From Drosophila miranda (lineage: Eukaryota > Arthropoda > Insecta > Diptera > Drosophilidae), in assembly GCF_003369915.1 (NCBI RefSeq), contig NC_046676.1:6634001-6698000 (forward strand): 64,000 bases of DNA. The letters are read 5' to 3'. A program made the position numbers and the translations under genes. Below, piece after piece: positions 48,701-61,449 of this stretch; position 1 is the first letter of the stretch; every line of letters starts with the position of its first letter. The notes beneath the pieces are model-generated. The model saw only the letters and a program-made list of their open reading frames with translations, was not told the DNA's origin and did no database searches.

Positions 48701-50257
48701 CTATTCATTAGTTTTTCTACAGGACTCACAAGCGGTGCTCTTTGCTCCTCTGCTATCCTTTGGTATCGTCTGGACGATAGACGAGTCTTAGTATTATGTA
48801 ACTGTCGAGTGGAAAAGTTTGAAAAGTCAGTGGAATGTGAGGGGAAGTCTGTGCGATGTACCCGAATAAAAGCATAAAAATATTCAAGTGATTCATTGTG
48901 ATATTTTTTTTGAAAAGCAAAAAGAAAAGAAGGTAATTCTGTGAAGGACTACAAGATCATTCTATAAGCATAAGAGATTGCCCCCGCCACGAGACGAGCT
49001 CTTCGTTTTCTCAGTTTTTTTTAGTTTTTCCAACAATATTCTAATATATTGTTCGCTGTTAGATAAAAGCGGTCCCGAATGGAAGGTGGTGGCGGCAGTC
49101 CTTTCCCTAAGCTCTTCCCACACATCTAACAGCTCTGCAGTAGTTTCGTAGTACAGTCTCGCTCAACAATTCCCAATTTCAATTTCAAGCTGAGTCACTC
49201 GGGGGGCACTCGACAAATTCGTTTAATCTTCCATTGCCTCAACCGCCGCTTTGGCCATTGTTATAGCAATATCCGACAGATTTTTGACAACTTAACAGCA
49301 GCAGCAGCAGCAGCTTGGACAATTGATGTTTTGACATGTGGAAACTCCATAAAAAAAAAAAACAATACCAGCAGAAAAGAGAGAGCTGAGCATTTAGAGA
49401 GCGACATTTCAAATACCCTTGCAGCAGGTTTATTTTACAATTCTGTAATACAGATAAATGTAGTAGATAAAGGTGGATAGGAAGAGGTTTAGATGCTAGA
49501 GCTGTACAGATTGACGGCTAGACAGAATTATAGATGAAATGGCAAATATATTTACCTATCTAATAAATTTGAAATAGAATAGACTGAAATTCCGCTGCTA
49601 TAAGGGTATACAAAGGCCTAAAGTGCTAAAAAAAATTTTGTGTGGGCAGGCGAGAGTCCACCGACAAAGCCCCCGACAAATAGTTGGATCAAAGTCTCAG
49701 CCTCTTGGCGTTTTTCTATGTAAATGAATAATTTCTCGTTAAATATTGTATAATTGTATATTCCACACGTTTGCTCTCAATTATGCAAGCAGAACGTGGC
49801 AGTGGCAGCCGTATGAGTATTGTATAAATAGAGTTCTGTTTGAGCGTTGGCTGTCTGGCATTTCCGCCATTTGTGTGTTCGTGGAAGAGGAGGGGGGAAG
49901 GAGGGCCCGTGGCTTGTGGCATAGGGCGTAGATGCAACCCAGCGTCGGCTCACGAATGAATCTCGGTCATGTGGAGCTGCAGCTGCAGCTGTGGCTCTCG
50001 AATCGTCGGATCCAAGCAGAGCTTGAATTGAATTGTTATTTAATTGCACACACACTCACCTGACGCCTGACGCCTGAGGCCATCTGTGACTCTGATCGGC
50101 CCACATCGATTTATTTGTCGCTGCCGATCCGCTACGATCCGCTCAGCACTGTCTGTCAGTTCGATTCCGAGCGACCAGAGATCAGCACAGTATCTGAGCT
50201 GCAAACCATTAAAAATATATAATCAAATTCCATTTTCGGATTTTGTACGTTTTGCAG
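42783..50257 (+). other. Presumed first intron of bl; no nested gene recognised
   Basis: The stretch is rich in simple repeats, such as (GA)n at 43511-43529, (GT)n at 46313-46333 and short GACAGG runs near 45320. Long open frames here are repeat shadows. It contains a possible internal promoter at 48674. A near-perfect initiator (TCAGTT, 50156-50161) just before the coding exon could be a third, proximal start site. Confidence 0.45.
48674..48710 (+). promoter_or_regulatory. Candidate TATA/Inr promoter inside bl
   Basis: TATAAATA at 48674-48681 is followed by an Inr-like TCATTA (48705-48710). Taking its A as +1, the TATA box starts at -33, the spacing expected of a real TATA promoter. About 230 bp downstream is a donor-like AAAAGAAG/gtaattc (donor at 48941). 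An alternative bl first exon is one reading. Confidence 0.4.
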
Positions 50258-50268
50258 AGAGAATAAGA

Positions 50269-51529
50269 ATGAAGCGTGAAATGAACGATGCAGGAGACGG
50301 ACCACAGGACCAGAAGCGCAACCGCCGCAATGAGGACACCGTGCGCATATTAATTCCAAGCAGTGTAAGTATGCTTGGAGAGTGCTTGGATCCTTGGAGA
50401 GCCTTTGCTATTCAAACTCCTCTCTCGCCCTCGTTCTCGATCTTTATGTTTCCTTCTATTTGACAGATCGCTGGCGCTGTGATTGGCAAGGGAGGACAGC
50501 ACATCCAGAAGATGAGGACTCAGGTACTATATGAAATCACCCACCCACCAACCCACGACAATCACTCAAAAAAACCAAAAATCAAAGGAAAATCAAAGAA
50601 AAGAAAAGAAAAAAAAGAACAAAAATCTGCATAACAATCACAATTGAAGCGTCTAGTATTATTTAAAAGTACATTTATAATTTTTTTTGCACCACAAAAA
50701 TTAGAAAGTTGAAAGCAAATCGAAACCCAATCGAGATTCCATCCCAAAAGCGTCTGTCTCTCTGTCTCTGTCATCGTGTGTGTCTCTCTCTCTCTCCTGC
50801 GAACTCTCTGTCACTGTCTCTCTATCTCGCATCCTGTCTCTACCACCCCCAAAACCCCAACCCCCGCTCGGAACTTCAGAAACGAGAGCTCCAATCCAAA
50901 TCCAATCCGAACCGAAGCGAGGCGAACCAAGAACCAAACCAAAACCGAACCAAATCTTGTCTTCTGTGCCGGTCTGGTCTGCCCTTCCATACCCCTACCA
51001 CCACCACCACCACCACCACCACCACCACCACCACTCTTTCCCTCTCTATCTCTCTTTCTGTCTCTGTAAGCGGATCCTGCCAGTCTCTCTCTCTCTCTCT
51101 CTCTCTGCAGCAGCGAGGAATCGAAATAAGATTAAACACGCTTCTCACTTACTAACGGGTGTCTGCCACTCAGCTTAACTCTCTCTCCTATCTCTCTCTC
51201 TCTCTATCGTCTCTACCGTCTATATTGTCTCTGGTTTCTTCTTATTTATCGTTTCGTTTCTCAAAAAGGATGTTCCAAGCAATAGATAAGAAATGTGTGT
51301 AATCCCAGGAACATCTGAATCCGAAATGTAATATACTACAGGCGCTTTTTTTTATTTTTAAATGAAACTTGGAGAAATATCCCCCCCTTTTTATTTTGGT
51401 GAACTATAACTTAAATAGGAACAAGACCTACAACAACAACAACAATAAAAAAAAGAAACATCTACAACAACAAACAATAAAAACGATAGATTTACACGCT
51501 AATTAACCTTTTAACTAAATGAACAATTT

Positions 51530-51561
<32 letters not shown>

Positions 51562-53176
51562 CTCTTCTTGCGTACACCCCATATATGTAACAAATTGTTT
51601 GAAAAAAAAATTATATATATAAAAAAAATATAATAATTCGTCGGTTCGCACGCCCAACAAAATCTTCAACCGATCCGACCAAAAACAATCGCCCGATCCG
51701 CCCGCCCGCACCGTCACTCTGCACCGCTGGTCTCCATGGTCTCTGGTCTCTGGTCTATGTCCCACCCGGATACTGGGTAACCGATCGATCTGAATCTGAA
51801 TCCCGAATCTAAATCTGTATCTGAATCTGAATCTGAACTGGCCCGATGATACCAAATACCAATACCAAATACCAATTACCAAATGCCGAATCGATATAAT
51901 CTGATATCTGAACATCCATGTATAAATGATGTATATGCATATGTCTATGAACCCATATTCCCATATATGTACGGTACGTTTGTATCTGTGTGGATGCTTG
52001 GGCCCTGTCCCTTCTCCTTGCGATGTACCTGGTCTATATGTCTCTATGGCGTGAACAAACGGCGTATCAATCAACCAAATGTAAAAAAATATATACATAT
52101 ATGTATGTATATTACGTCCATCGACCGAATGACCGCCTGTCTGCCCGCCCGCCCATCGACCGACCGACCGTCTGCCCGCCCGCCCATCGACCGACCGCCT
52201 GTCTGCCTGTCTGCCCGACCGCCCGCCCGCCCGCCTGCCTGACATAACGCCCGACCGCCCATCCGCCCGTGTCTTCGATATATATATGTGTATGTGTGCG
52301 CGTCTGTGTGGCACAAACAGTATAAAGCAGCTGTGTCTGTCGACGATTCCCAAGGCCCCGAACGGTAAACCACATACAAATCTTTAACCTTACCAATAAT
52401 TAGATACTATATAATCTGCATCTCTCCTGTACAAGCCATATTGAAATTGAATTGACGAGAACAGAGCTGAAACCGAACCCGAACCCGAAACCGAAACCCA
52501 ATCGAGTTTGAGCTCTTGTCAGCCCTAGCCTTAGCCTTAGCCCATACATATTGCATAGATCTACATATATCTTTGTCTTTGTCTTTGTCATGTATTTATC
52601 CAAATATTGTGTGTTGTATCCTCCCATGCCTTTACGTATGCCAGGCGCACAGTATCCTGTATATCCAGTATCCAGTTTTGTAGTTTGTGATGCCCAGAAG
52701 GTCGCCTTCTTAGCCCGAATCTAACTTGATCTCGCTCTTGCTAAAAACCTAATCCTAATCGCATACTAATCCACAATGCACCCCGTACCATGTGCCATGT
52801 TTAACCCAATCCATTCCCAAATGCACGGCCTGAGCTTAAACTCTGAAGGAACCGAGAATCGAAAGGCCTGAGATCCTGAGATCCTGGGATCCTGGGATCC
52901 TGGGATCATCCATTTGCCGACATCCCAAGTCCCCCAGCAAGAGTCTTGCGTGTCCTTGTGGTGGTATTACTCGTACTTTGTGATATATGATATGACATGG
53001 AATGGCACTTGGGAGGGAATCTCCATCTCTCTCCCTCTTGTTCTCTATCTATTTTATCACCGATTCTCTATCTGGCAAAGTTTGTTCTCTAGTTCTCCCA
53101 ACATTAAAGAAGGCCATTTTTAGACCTGAATTAATTTCTAGTTTATCTGCAATTCTAATATGTGTTTTTCCCCTCA

Positions 53177-53220
<44 letters not shown>

Positions 53221-54159
53221 GTTTTTCTATCCACTTAACATCCTCTAAAAATCTCTATGCACGCCTAACCGCTCGCTCAACACCGAACACAGGACCATCC
53301 AAATCTCGGCGGATATCGAGGCCACTCTGGAGATAATCACCGAAATGCTGAAATACTTTGAAGAGGTAAGTGGCGCGGCGCAATTGTAACGTGATATGAT
53401 TCTCACAAACGATAACTCGATTTTTTTCCTCGCATCCAGCGCGATGAGGACTTTGATGTGCGCCTATTGATCCATCAGAGCTTGGCCGGCTGCGTTATAG
53501 GCAAAGGTGGACAGAAGATCAAGGAGATACGCGATGTGAGTAAATGCAAACAATTTCCATTCCCATTCCGTACTGTCGCGGTGTAGCTGGGGTCCCCTCA
53601 AAACAGAGTAGACACAGATCGGTGGCAATGGGAGGCGGAGTAGCTGCTTTGTAAATGGGAATGGTCTTGCTCCCTGTTCTTCCCATTGCTTCGAAATGTA
53701 TTCTTTGGTAAAAGAAAATGCCCGAGAATGCAAAAACAAAATAAATGCTAGTCGTCCTCGAGACTAAGACCGATGCTCGGCAAAACCAAATACATTTCGT
53801 GTTCGTGATGTGGCGCACATTTTTGTATAACGTTTTGAATGTTTTTGCTGATAACATATTTAGTTGAAAAGTATTTCCGCTATTCCGCTTTTTGAGTCCC
53901 CGCAGATGTCTGTCCGCGGTGCGTGTCCTTTGTTTGCCTGTTATCCCCCATCGCCATACCCATGCCGAGTGTCCTGCGGTCAAGGGACATCGCTGGCCAA
54001 CCATGACGCTCGCATGAAGTCTAACATAATTGGGCTTATAACTATTATGCTGTGCCTGAGGACGAGGTGGGGGATGAGGATGAGGAGGTGTGTCATTCAG
54101 GCTATGTGATACGTGGGAATATTTGACATGTTTTTGACGTTCCTAGCAGCGGAGGGAGG

Positions 54160-54194
<35 letters not shown>

Positions 54195-57100
54195 GCTGCG
54201 AGAGTGCCACGTGAAGTTGAAACCCGTCAACATAACTTTGCGCTTGGCTAAATCGAAAACTTTGTACGAGGACAAAATTCCTGCTGCCTGTCGCCTGCTG
54301 GCTGCTGCCTGCTGCTCCGCGTGCAGGTCTCTGTTTGCGACAGGAGAATGCATCTCCATCGATGTTGTTAGGGAATCGATCGAATGGATAGCAATACGAG
54401 GACAAGAGTCTGTGTGAATGCTCATGCAGCGGAGGAGGAATCTGTTGCTGACGTCTGCTGCTACAACTCTTGCATAACACACTTGTCACTGCCGCTTTAT
54501 TGAAGCTGAAGCTCGAGCTTCGTCTAGTGCATTCAAAACGGCTGACACGTGAGGTTGGGTCGGCATGTGGCAGGAGGTAGGAGGTAGGAGGCAGCACGTC
54601 AAACGCTTTTCAATTGCGCAATTCGCAAGTTCAAAATAATCAGAAATGTCTCCCCTATCAGAGCAGAGGTGCTGCTGCGTTCAATTAGGATACGAGGTGC
54701 AGTTAAGTGGAACGCATGTCCTTCCAGGCGTAGTAGCTGAATCAGCAGCTGGAGGTGGAGCTGGCTGGGTGCTCATTAATTAGCGACAAGTGGGTCTGCA
54801 TTTTAATTGGAATGTCCTGCGCGCTTTTCTGGCTCTGCTCTGCTCCGCTTTACTGCTTTGCTTTGCTTTGTTTCCCCCTTCCGCCAGCTTTGAATATAAT
54901 ATCGCACACTTATTCTCCCCCTGAAGCCGCCCCAAATGCTCCTCATGCATATTCAGATTTCTCTGCTGCTGCTGCTGCTGCTGCTGCTGCACTACTTCTA
55001 TGGAGGTCAACAAGTCCACGGCAGCAGGCAGAAAGGAGCTTCCTCCTGAGACTCGTACTCCTTCCCTTTATTATGGGTTTCTTATTCGTGTAGCATCCTT
55101 GCAGCTGTCGTCGTCTGTTGAGCTACTGCTTTGATGGCCACAGCAGATGATGATGATCAGCCTCCAGCAGCAGCAGCAACAGCAACAGCATCAGCATCAG
55201 CATCCGTGGGGCAGCATCAGCATCTTCAACTGTGTCTGCCTCAAAGCATGTGTTTGTCGTTTATACATTTGTACCTTTTCTTTAGTCTGTGCTGAAAAGG
55301 AAGTCGTCCTCGTTTCCATCTTCATTGTTGCGGCAAGAACAACGGCAGGAGCAGCAGCAGCAGCAGCAGCAAGAGCAACAACAGCAAGGCCTGGCCTGGC
55401 CAGCAGCTGTTTCCATTCAGTCAGCCATTCGGCCTCCCCCCATTCTCCCTTAGTCTTCTGTCTTCTGCCATTTCCCGCTCTGACTTTCTGTCTTTGGCCG
55501 CTGCAAAGCCGGTTTACGTTCGGGTCTCCCTTTGCCAAGGGAGTACCGAGCCTGAGGTTAAAGTAATTGCTTACTTCTGGCATCTAATACGTCCTTGGCA
55601 GAGTCTATTCCAGACTATTTTTAATACACATTTCCCCCGAACTTGCAGAGCGCCAGATCTGTCGCATTATCCGGACATGTGTTCCCCTATAGTGCGTCGA
55701 TAGCAGCTACTGCGTGCCTAGAGAGCTCAGTCGTCAGGTTTCATGCCTGTGTGCCGTGTGCCGTGTGCCCCCCCATTAAAATGTTGTCCTGTGCCAAGGA
55801 GGCAGCCGGCAAGGAGCGGGGGAAGATGGCATCTGCCACTGCAGCGGCAGTAATAATGAGCGACAGCTGCTTCAACTACGACTGATCCTGCAGCCGTCAT
55901 CCTTTGTGCGTCTGTCTGTAAATCCAGAAATGCCCTAAAATGCATTCGAGGATTGAACGTGCCTTTGGGCCTGGTCTGGCTTTGTTCCTGCGCTCTTCTT
56001 TCTCTCTGCTTGCCGTCTGCCGCCTGCGGCTTACATTTGTTGCACGCTGTTCGCCTTAATGAATGCCAAACAGGTGCTACGTACACTCTTAAGCATACTT
56101 ATAAGAAACAAACAAACAAAAATACTCTTTGAAGTTTGTAAAAATTACCTTTTAGTGAAGTAGTGGAGGAAAACTAGAAAACATATTGATGAAAGGGCGG
56201 AGAATGCAACAAAAAACTTTTCGTATATACTAAATATAAAAAGGAAAAATTGAGAGTTGAATAGTTTGGCTGAGAGACAAGCCAACACAGATATCTGTAT
56301 GAAAAGTTTTATATGTTTCATAGAGGTTTCATAGGTTCCTATAAATTAAAACGTTCTACACAGTTCTGAGACGAGAAAAAAGCCCCCTTCATTGGACGAA
56401 TTTCGTCCTGGCATCTACATCTGGGCGGTCTGTGGCTGCTGAAGTGAGTTTTGTGATTATCATTTGATTACTAAAGGCATCGGCTTATAGCAGGGGAAGT
56501 TGTATCGTTGTATCAATATCCGGTTTATTTTCCGATGGCATCAAATTATTTTGGAGGTTCTACACACTTCCGCCTGGTTTGTTGCATCCTTCCTCATTCT
56601 GCTCTCTCGTCCCTCCACGCTCTTTCAGCCACTTGAAGAGTACGAGTGTTATACGGAACATACATCCGTAATTGATACACCACTGGACAACTGTACTCCA
56701 GTTTTGCTCCTCATCTGTGTGGTTGTGTGTGTGTGTGTGTGTGTGTCTGTAAAACAGTTGTGGTCACAAAAATGGTATCTGTTCTTCATTTTGCATATTT
56801 TGTGTGGCTGTTTTGCACTACTATCGTCGTGTCCGCAGCTGTTGGTAAAAGTTTTTTTAATTGCTGCCGTCGTAATTGAATTTTGATTGCCTTTTGCTGG
56901 GAGAGATGCGTCTCCCCCTCTCCACCACCACGGCGTGCTTAGGATGATCTCTCTCCCCCCCCCCTCTCCTCTCATTATTCTTCTTCCTCTGCTGCTGCTG
57001 GTGGCGACGATGGGGATCTAAGGCGCCTTGGTAATCCCCTATAATCTTTTAATGGAGCACCATCGATGCATACATGAATCACTTAAAGATTTTGCATATC

Positions 57101-57620
57101 AATTGAATGCGATTTTTGTTGTTAATGATGCTGCCCCCCTGCCCGCTCTTTGACCCTTGAGTAGTTGCCTGTGGGTGGATGTGTGTGTAGAACTATGTAA
57201 AGTTGTTGTTTGATTATGCCCAAAACATTTACTTTCAGTTTTTTATTTGTTGTCCCCCTCATCTGCGCCTGCGCACACAGCATAACAAAAGCAAAAAAAT
57301 AAACGAAAACATTTAAATGAGGCGAAAGGAAAAATACACCGGTTCCGTTTGCTGCCAGCGAGAGCAGAAAGCAGAGCGGCAGCGGCAGCGGCAGCGGCAG
57401 CGAAGAGCGTCGGCGGCCGCCGATGAAGAGCAGCAGCAGCTGCTGCACACAGCAGCCTGCGTATCCTTTTTGGGCCTGACATGACACACACAAACAGCCA
57501 CAAATACATGCTAACACACGAACATCGGAAGACGAAGAAGAGACGCGACGCACATGCTGTTGCCTGACTGCCTTTCTGTATGTGCTTCCATTTTTTTTCT
57601 CTTTCCCATTCGTTCTCCCG

Positions 57621-57655
<35 letters not shown>

Positions 57656-60600
57656 CTCTGCCGACGTCCTGCCTGCGTCTTCGTCTCGGTCTCCTTACAT
57701 GGCAACTGGCAATCGTTGAACCCAATTATTTCGACATTGGCGCTGGTCGCGCACAGTACTGTTCCACTCTTCTCTCCGTTTATCTGTCAGCGGTCGGTGC
57801 TGCTGCTTCTCCTGCTGTTAACATAATTAAGCAAACAGTGATGAAAAAAATAAGAACTAAATACATCTATAATCTCAAATTCAGTGGAAAATGGTATGCA
57901 ATTGCAAAGTGGATAACAAACTAATAAAAGGTATAGACAAGAGTTCTATAAACTAATTATTTACACATTCTAATGATCGGTTAGTAGTTGGAGATTCTCG
58001 GAGATATATGAATATAATTGCTGGCCCCACGTTGCACATGCCTCAGTGGCGCTGATGTGCGTGGGTGTCCTTTTAGGGACCAAGAGTGACCCCTTGACGG
58101 CGCCAAACAACAACAAAAAAAAGTTGGAAAGGAATTTAATGATTTTCTCTCGTATGATTGGGAATAAAATCTACTATAGATTTGGAGAGGCGGCGACACG
58201 CCCTGGCCAATAAATTTGGTCTCGTTTCGTGGGACAGCTAAAAGTATGCTATGGTTTTTTTTTTTTTGTATTTTAATATTCGATCTATGTGTGTCAGCCA
58301 TACATAGAGAGGGGGTGGAGCACGAGTCTGTTGTCATGTTTTAATTTCATAGATTTGATTCAGGGATTCTCAGAGGCGCTGGAATGCTCGTCGGACCTCG
58401 TTCTTTCATTTATGTATGTTTGTGTTTGTGTTTGTGTTTGTGTGACTCAACGCTTTTGGCCTGGCCATTCATAAGGCTCCACATCCTGTACGCCCCTTGA
58501 GCCACAAGGGTGATGTGATGTGAATGAAGGCATGCGGGAATTAGGGGGCCGAGGAAACACTTCAGAATTTTGATGTCGCCATTGTTGTCTGGAGCACACG
58601 CAACGAGTTGTCGCCTGGGAGTAGCTGTAGCCGAGGGGGTAGAGGATAGAACCGGATAGCTCGAAGGGAACATGACGCAGCCTTTGGTCATTGCTACACA
58701 CACACACGCGTACACACAAACACACACACACAAACACACAGACAGAGAGAGTCGAGAAGGGAGCACGCAATGGGCCTAGGAATGATGCAATCATCAAGCG
58801 GCAGGCAGCTAGGCGGCACCAACGAAATTTATGAAAAACTAAGGAAATACATATGTGTTCAGGCACGACAAAGCAGGGAGCGGAACAGAGAGGCCTGAAG
58901 GCCCTGCAACGGAAGCGGGACGAACTGAGGACTCCAGGCATTGACACACACACACACGAACAGAAACAGAAATCTGTTCCATCCGCTCCCCACCTGCTTC
59001 CCCTCTTAAGTGGCTATCGAATTTCCCCATTTACACTTCCGCTGCAGACAAAAAAGGGGTCGGGGGGTGCAGGCAAAGCCAGAGGCAGAGGCAGAGGCAA
59101 GAAGAACTTCCTGCCACTTTACATGCAGCCAGCGAGAGGGAAGCAGCAGAAGGCAGCTGCCCCGAAACATTCGATGGCGCGCAGGTAGAAGACCTCATTC
59201 TGAGTGCCTGTGTCTGACAGCTGCTGCTTCATGCTGATTAGGAGCCATTGCCCGCTGTGGCAGGATGCACGACAGGACACACATACGTACACGTATACGT
59301 ACAGAAACGGACGGTACGGGTCACGGCCAGAGCCAGTGTCTGTGTCATGGCCAAATTGATTTGAACTCGGCTCTCAATAGACCTTGACCAGAATAGATTT
59401 GCTATGGACTCTGTGTCTGTGTGCGGGTCGTCCTTTGTCCTGATTTCTGGGAAATGATAGCCCCTTGGGCTTAGGCTTAGGCCCAGGCCTAGGGCTGGAA
59501 AGCAGGGCCTCAGCGGGATACTACTCATGTTTCCAGAAACTCTACCTCAAAGCGCAGAAACTAATCTCCTTTCTGATCTATCCACTTACAGCGCATCGGC
59601 TGCCGCTTCTTGAAGGTATTCTCCAATGTGGCTCCGCAGAGCACAGATCGCGTGGTGCAGACGGTGGGCAAGCAGGCCCAGGTCATCGAGGCGGTGCGCG
59701 AGGTGATCACCCTCACCCGGGACACGCCCATTAAGGGGGCTATCCACAACTATGATCCGATGAACTTCGACCGCGTCTATGCGGATGAGTACGGCGGCTA
59801 TGGCACCGGCAGTGGCAGCACTCGGCCCAGCCAGCGAGGAGGCAACCGCAACGGGGGAGCAGGAGCGGCTGGTGCTGGTGGCGCTGCTGGTGGCGGCAAC
59901 GGCGGAGGATTCGGCGGTAATGCTGGCGGAGGACGCGGCAGTGGCGGTGGGGGACGTGGCGCCGAACGCTTTGGTGCAGGCGCCGGAGGCGCTGGCGTAG
60001 GAGGAGTCGGCGGAGGTGGCGGCATGGGACAGCGGGACAATCCCTTCATCAACCCGTGGGCCAACGGCGGTGGCGGTGATGTGGATGGCTTCGGCAATGC
60101 TAGTGGCGGTGCCGGCGGCTTTGCAGGCGCTGGTTTTGGCGGAGGCAGCGGCGGACCCTTTGGCGGTGGCGGCAGCTTTGGCAACAACGGCTTTGGCGGC
60201 GGTCCCGGTGACTTTGGAGGCAACAACGGCAGCTTTGGCCAGAGCCAGGGCAGCAACAGCCTGCCAAGTCTTGGCAACTTCAGCCAGAGCCAGGGCGGCA
60301 CCAATAGTCTGCCCAGTCTGGGCAGCTTTGGCCAGAATCAGGGCGGCAACAGCGCCTTGGGCAACGGCCTGGGTGGCGGCAGTGCCAACAACGGGGGCGT
60401 TGGAGCCCTGGGCGGTGCTAATGGCGCGGGTGGATTCAACGCTGGCGGCGGCAGCGGAGGCAACGGGAGCCCAAATGCTCCGACCAATGTGCCGCAGGGT
60501 CATGACCCCAACAACAGCACACAGGTCACCATTCCAAAGGAGGTGAGTAGTGGATCAGACATATCTTTCCATCACTTTGATTGCTAATCATTATGATTTG

Positions 60601-60804
60601 TTTGTTTCGCAGTTGGCTGGCGCCATCATTGGCAAGGGAGGCGGCCGCATCCGCCGCATTCGGAACGAGTCCAGTGCGTACATAACCATCGACGAGCCCC
60701 TGCCCAACTCGAACGATCGCATAATCACCATCTCGGGCACGCCCAAGCAAATACAAATGGCCCAGTATCTGCTGCAACAGAGGTTGGTGTCGCAAACAGA
60801 CTAA
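50269..60804 (+). CDS. bl: bancal, hnRNP K-type poly(C)-binding protein with three KH domains
   Basis: hnRNP K proteins bind C-rich RNA and single-stranded DNA and act in splicing, translation and transcription. In flies bl affects appendage growth. Seven coding exons join in phase: 50269-50364, 50467-50523, 52321-52364, 53293-53365, 53440-53535, 59592-60542 and 60613-60804. They give 502 residues. KH1 has the GXXG loop GKGG at residues 39-42, KH2 at 111-114 and KH3 at 446-449, each within an IGKGG motif. The N-terminus ([20 protein letters not shown]) is basic. A long Gly/Asn/Ser-rich linker (about residues 190-430) separates KH2 from KH3. The third coding exon is only 44 nt. The stop codon at 60804 is used when the last exon is read through; an alternative splice from 60782 to 61450 gives another C-terminus. 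The microRNA mir-7 lies in that alternative intron. Confidence 0.96.
50998..51033. repeat. (CCA)n microsatellite
   Basis: About 12 perfect units lie in a bl intron. Confidence 0.9.
52131..52262. repeat. C-rich minisatellite just upstream of the bl micro-exon
   Basis: Imperfect, interleaved units of CCGCCCGCCC, CATCGACCGACCG and CTGTCTGCC end about 60 bp before the acceptor of the 44-nt exon. On the bl RNA strand this is a string of CCC-containing pyrimidine tracts, the class of sequence bound by hnRNP K proteins. Confidence 0.8.
52321..52364 (+). CDS. bl: 44-nt micro-exon of bl (part of KH1)
   Basis: The exon is flanked by acaaacag/TATAAAG and GAACG/gtaaac. It encodes [14 protein letters not shown] plus two bases of the next Arg codon, a strand of KH1. 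The preceding exon ends in phase 0 and the next starts in phase 2, so an exon of 3n+2 nt is required. Skipping it puts a TGA 23 codons later, inside exon 53293-53365. Confidence 0.92.
52365..53292 (+). other. bl intron after the micro-exon
   Basis: No further exon is seen. It holds a GATCCTGG-type repeat at about 52868-52908 and a (CT)n tract at 53180-53214, which ends about 80 bp before the next acceptor. Confidence 0.6.
53536..59591 (+). other. 6-kb bl intron; no nested gene recognised
   Basis: Simple repeats are frequent: (GGCGAC)5 at 54161-54190, (CTG)n at 54964-54990, (CAG)n near 55160-55200 and 55350, (GT)n at 56724-56746 and (GGCAGC)n near 57377-57402. Open frames of 100-170 codons on both strands are translations of these repeats. 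Confidence 0.6.
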
Positions 60805-61073
60805 GCAGATCAAAGTATGCACTCAACTCCTTCTCATTTGACTAACCCGAAACCACACATCACACACATTACACTCTCCAGTCCTATTCCCATTCCCATT
60901 CCCACTTCCATTGCCATTCTCACTGTCAAGCTAGTTCTGTGCGCAATTAACTCGGAAACGGTGCCTCAAGTCGTGGGTCCTAAGTGTGCTAAGTGCTTGA
61001 TCGTATGTCGTCTATTTTAACTCGCAAATCAAATCGCTCCATCCAAACTAACTAACCGATTGGCCTCTCCTGG

Positions 61074-61161
61074 GAGTGTATTCCGTATGGAAGACTAGTG
61101 ATTTTGTTGTTTGGTCTCTGCTAATAACAATAAATCCCTTGTCTTCTTACGGCGTGCATCT
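61074..61161 (+). ncRNA. mir-7: mir-7 microRNA precursor
   Basis: The 88-bp segment folds as a hairpin by eye. The 5' arm (61088-61110) reads TGGAAGACTAGTGATTTTGT and then TGT, the mature miR-7 sequence known from flies to vertebrates, with seed GGAAGAC. The 3' arm (61128-61149) includes AAATCCCTTGTCTTCTTA, the known star strand. The loop differs slightly from my memory of the D. melanogaster precursor. It lies on the same strand as bl, inside the intron 60783-61449 of the alternative bl isoform. mir-7 lies in a bl intron in D. melanogaster too. It is probably co-transcribed with bl. Known targets in flies include E(spl)/Notch-pathway genes and yan. Confidence 0.98.
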
Positions 61162-61449
61162 GTGCTCTTCATTCTATCGATGGTTAACCAAATTAAACGG
61201 AACTCGACATTCAACAAAAAACCAACAAAATACTTGTTTATTAATTTACTAATTGTGTCATGGCTTATCCCAATCCAATCTCATATCGCGCGTTATCCTG
61301 CATCCTACATACTGTATCCACCATCCACATCTACAACCACACCAACACCAACACCAACCTTCATTCAGCTGTATCTGCTGTTCATTAAAAAGTTCATTAA
61401 TTATGTTTTCCTTTGGCTTTCTGCCATCGCTCCACTATTTTCATTGCAG

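Larger units (their letters stand above)
50524..52320 (+). other. bl intron before the micro-exon
   Basis: The intron is low in complexity: (CT)n blocks at 50760-50830 and 51080-51110, (CCA)n at 50998-51033 and a C-rich repeat at 52131-52262. No further exon is seen, and long open frames are repeat shadows. Confidence 0.6.

Noticed and set aside
50709..51178. Several overlapping 97-148 codon frames rich in Ser/Leu/Pro/His in a bl intron.
   Set aside because: They are translations of (CT)n and (CCA)n microsatellites between well-supported bl exons.
51511..52396. A 280-codon minus-strand frame with GGRAGRR-type repeats, and other frames over the same stretch.
   Set aside because: It reads the C-rich minisatellite antisense across the bl micro-exon; low complexity and no domain.
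59586..60503. A 305-codon Ala-rich minus-strand frame opposite bl.
   Set aside because: It is the antisense of the Gly-rich linker of bl; GC-rich codons leave the reverse frame open.
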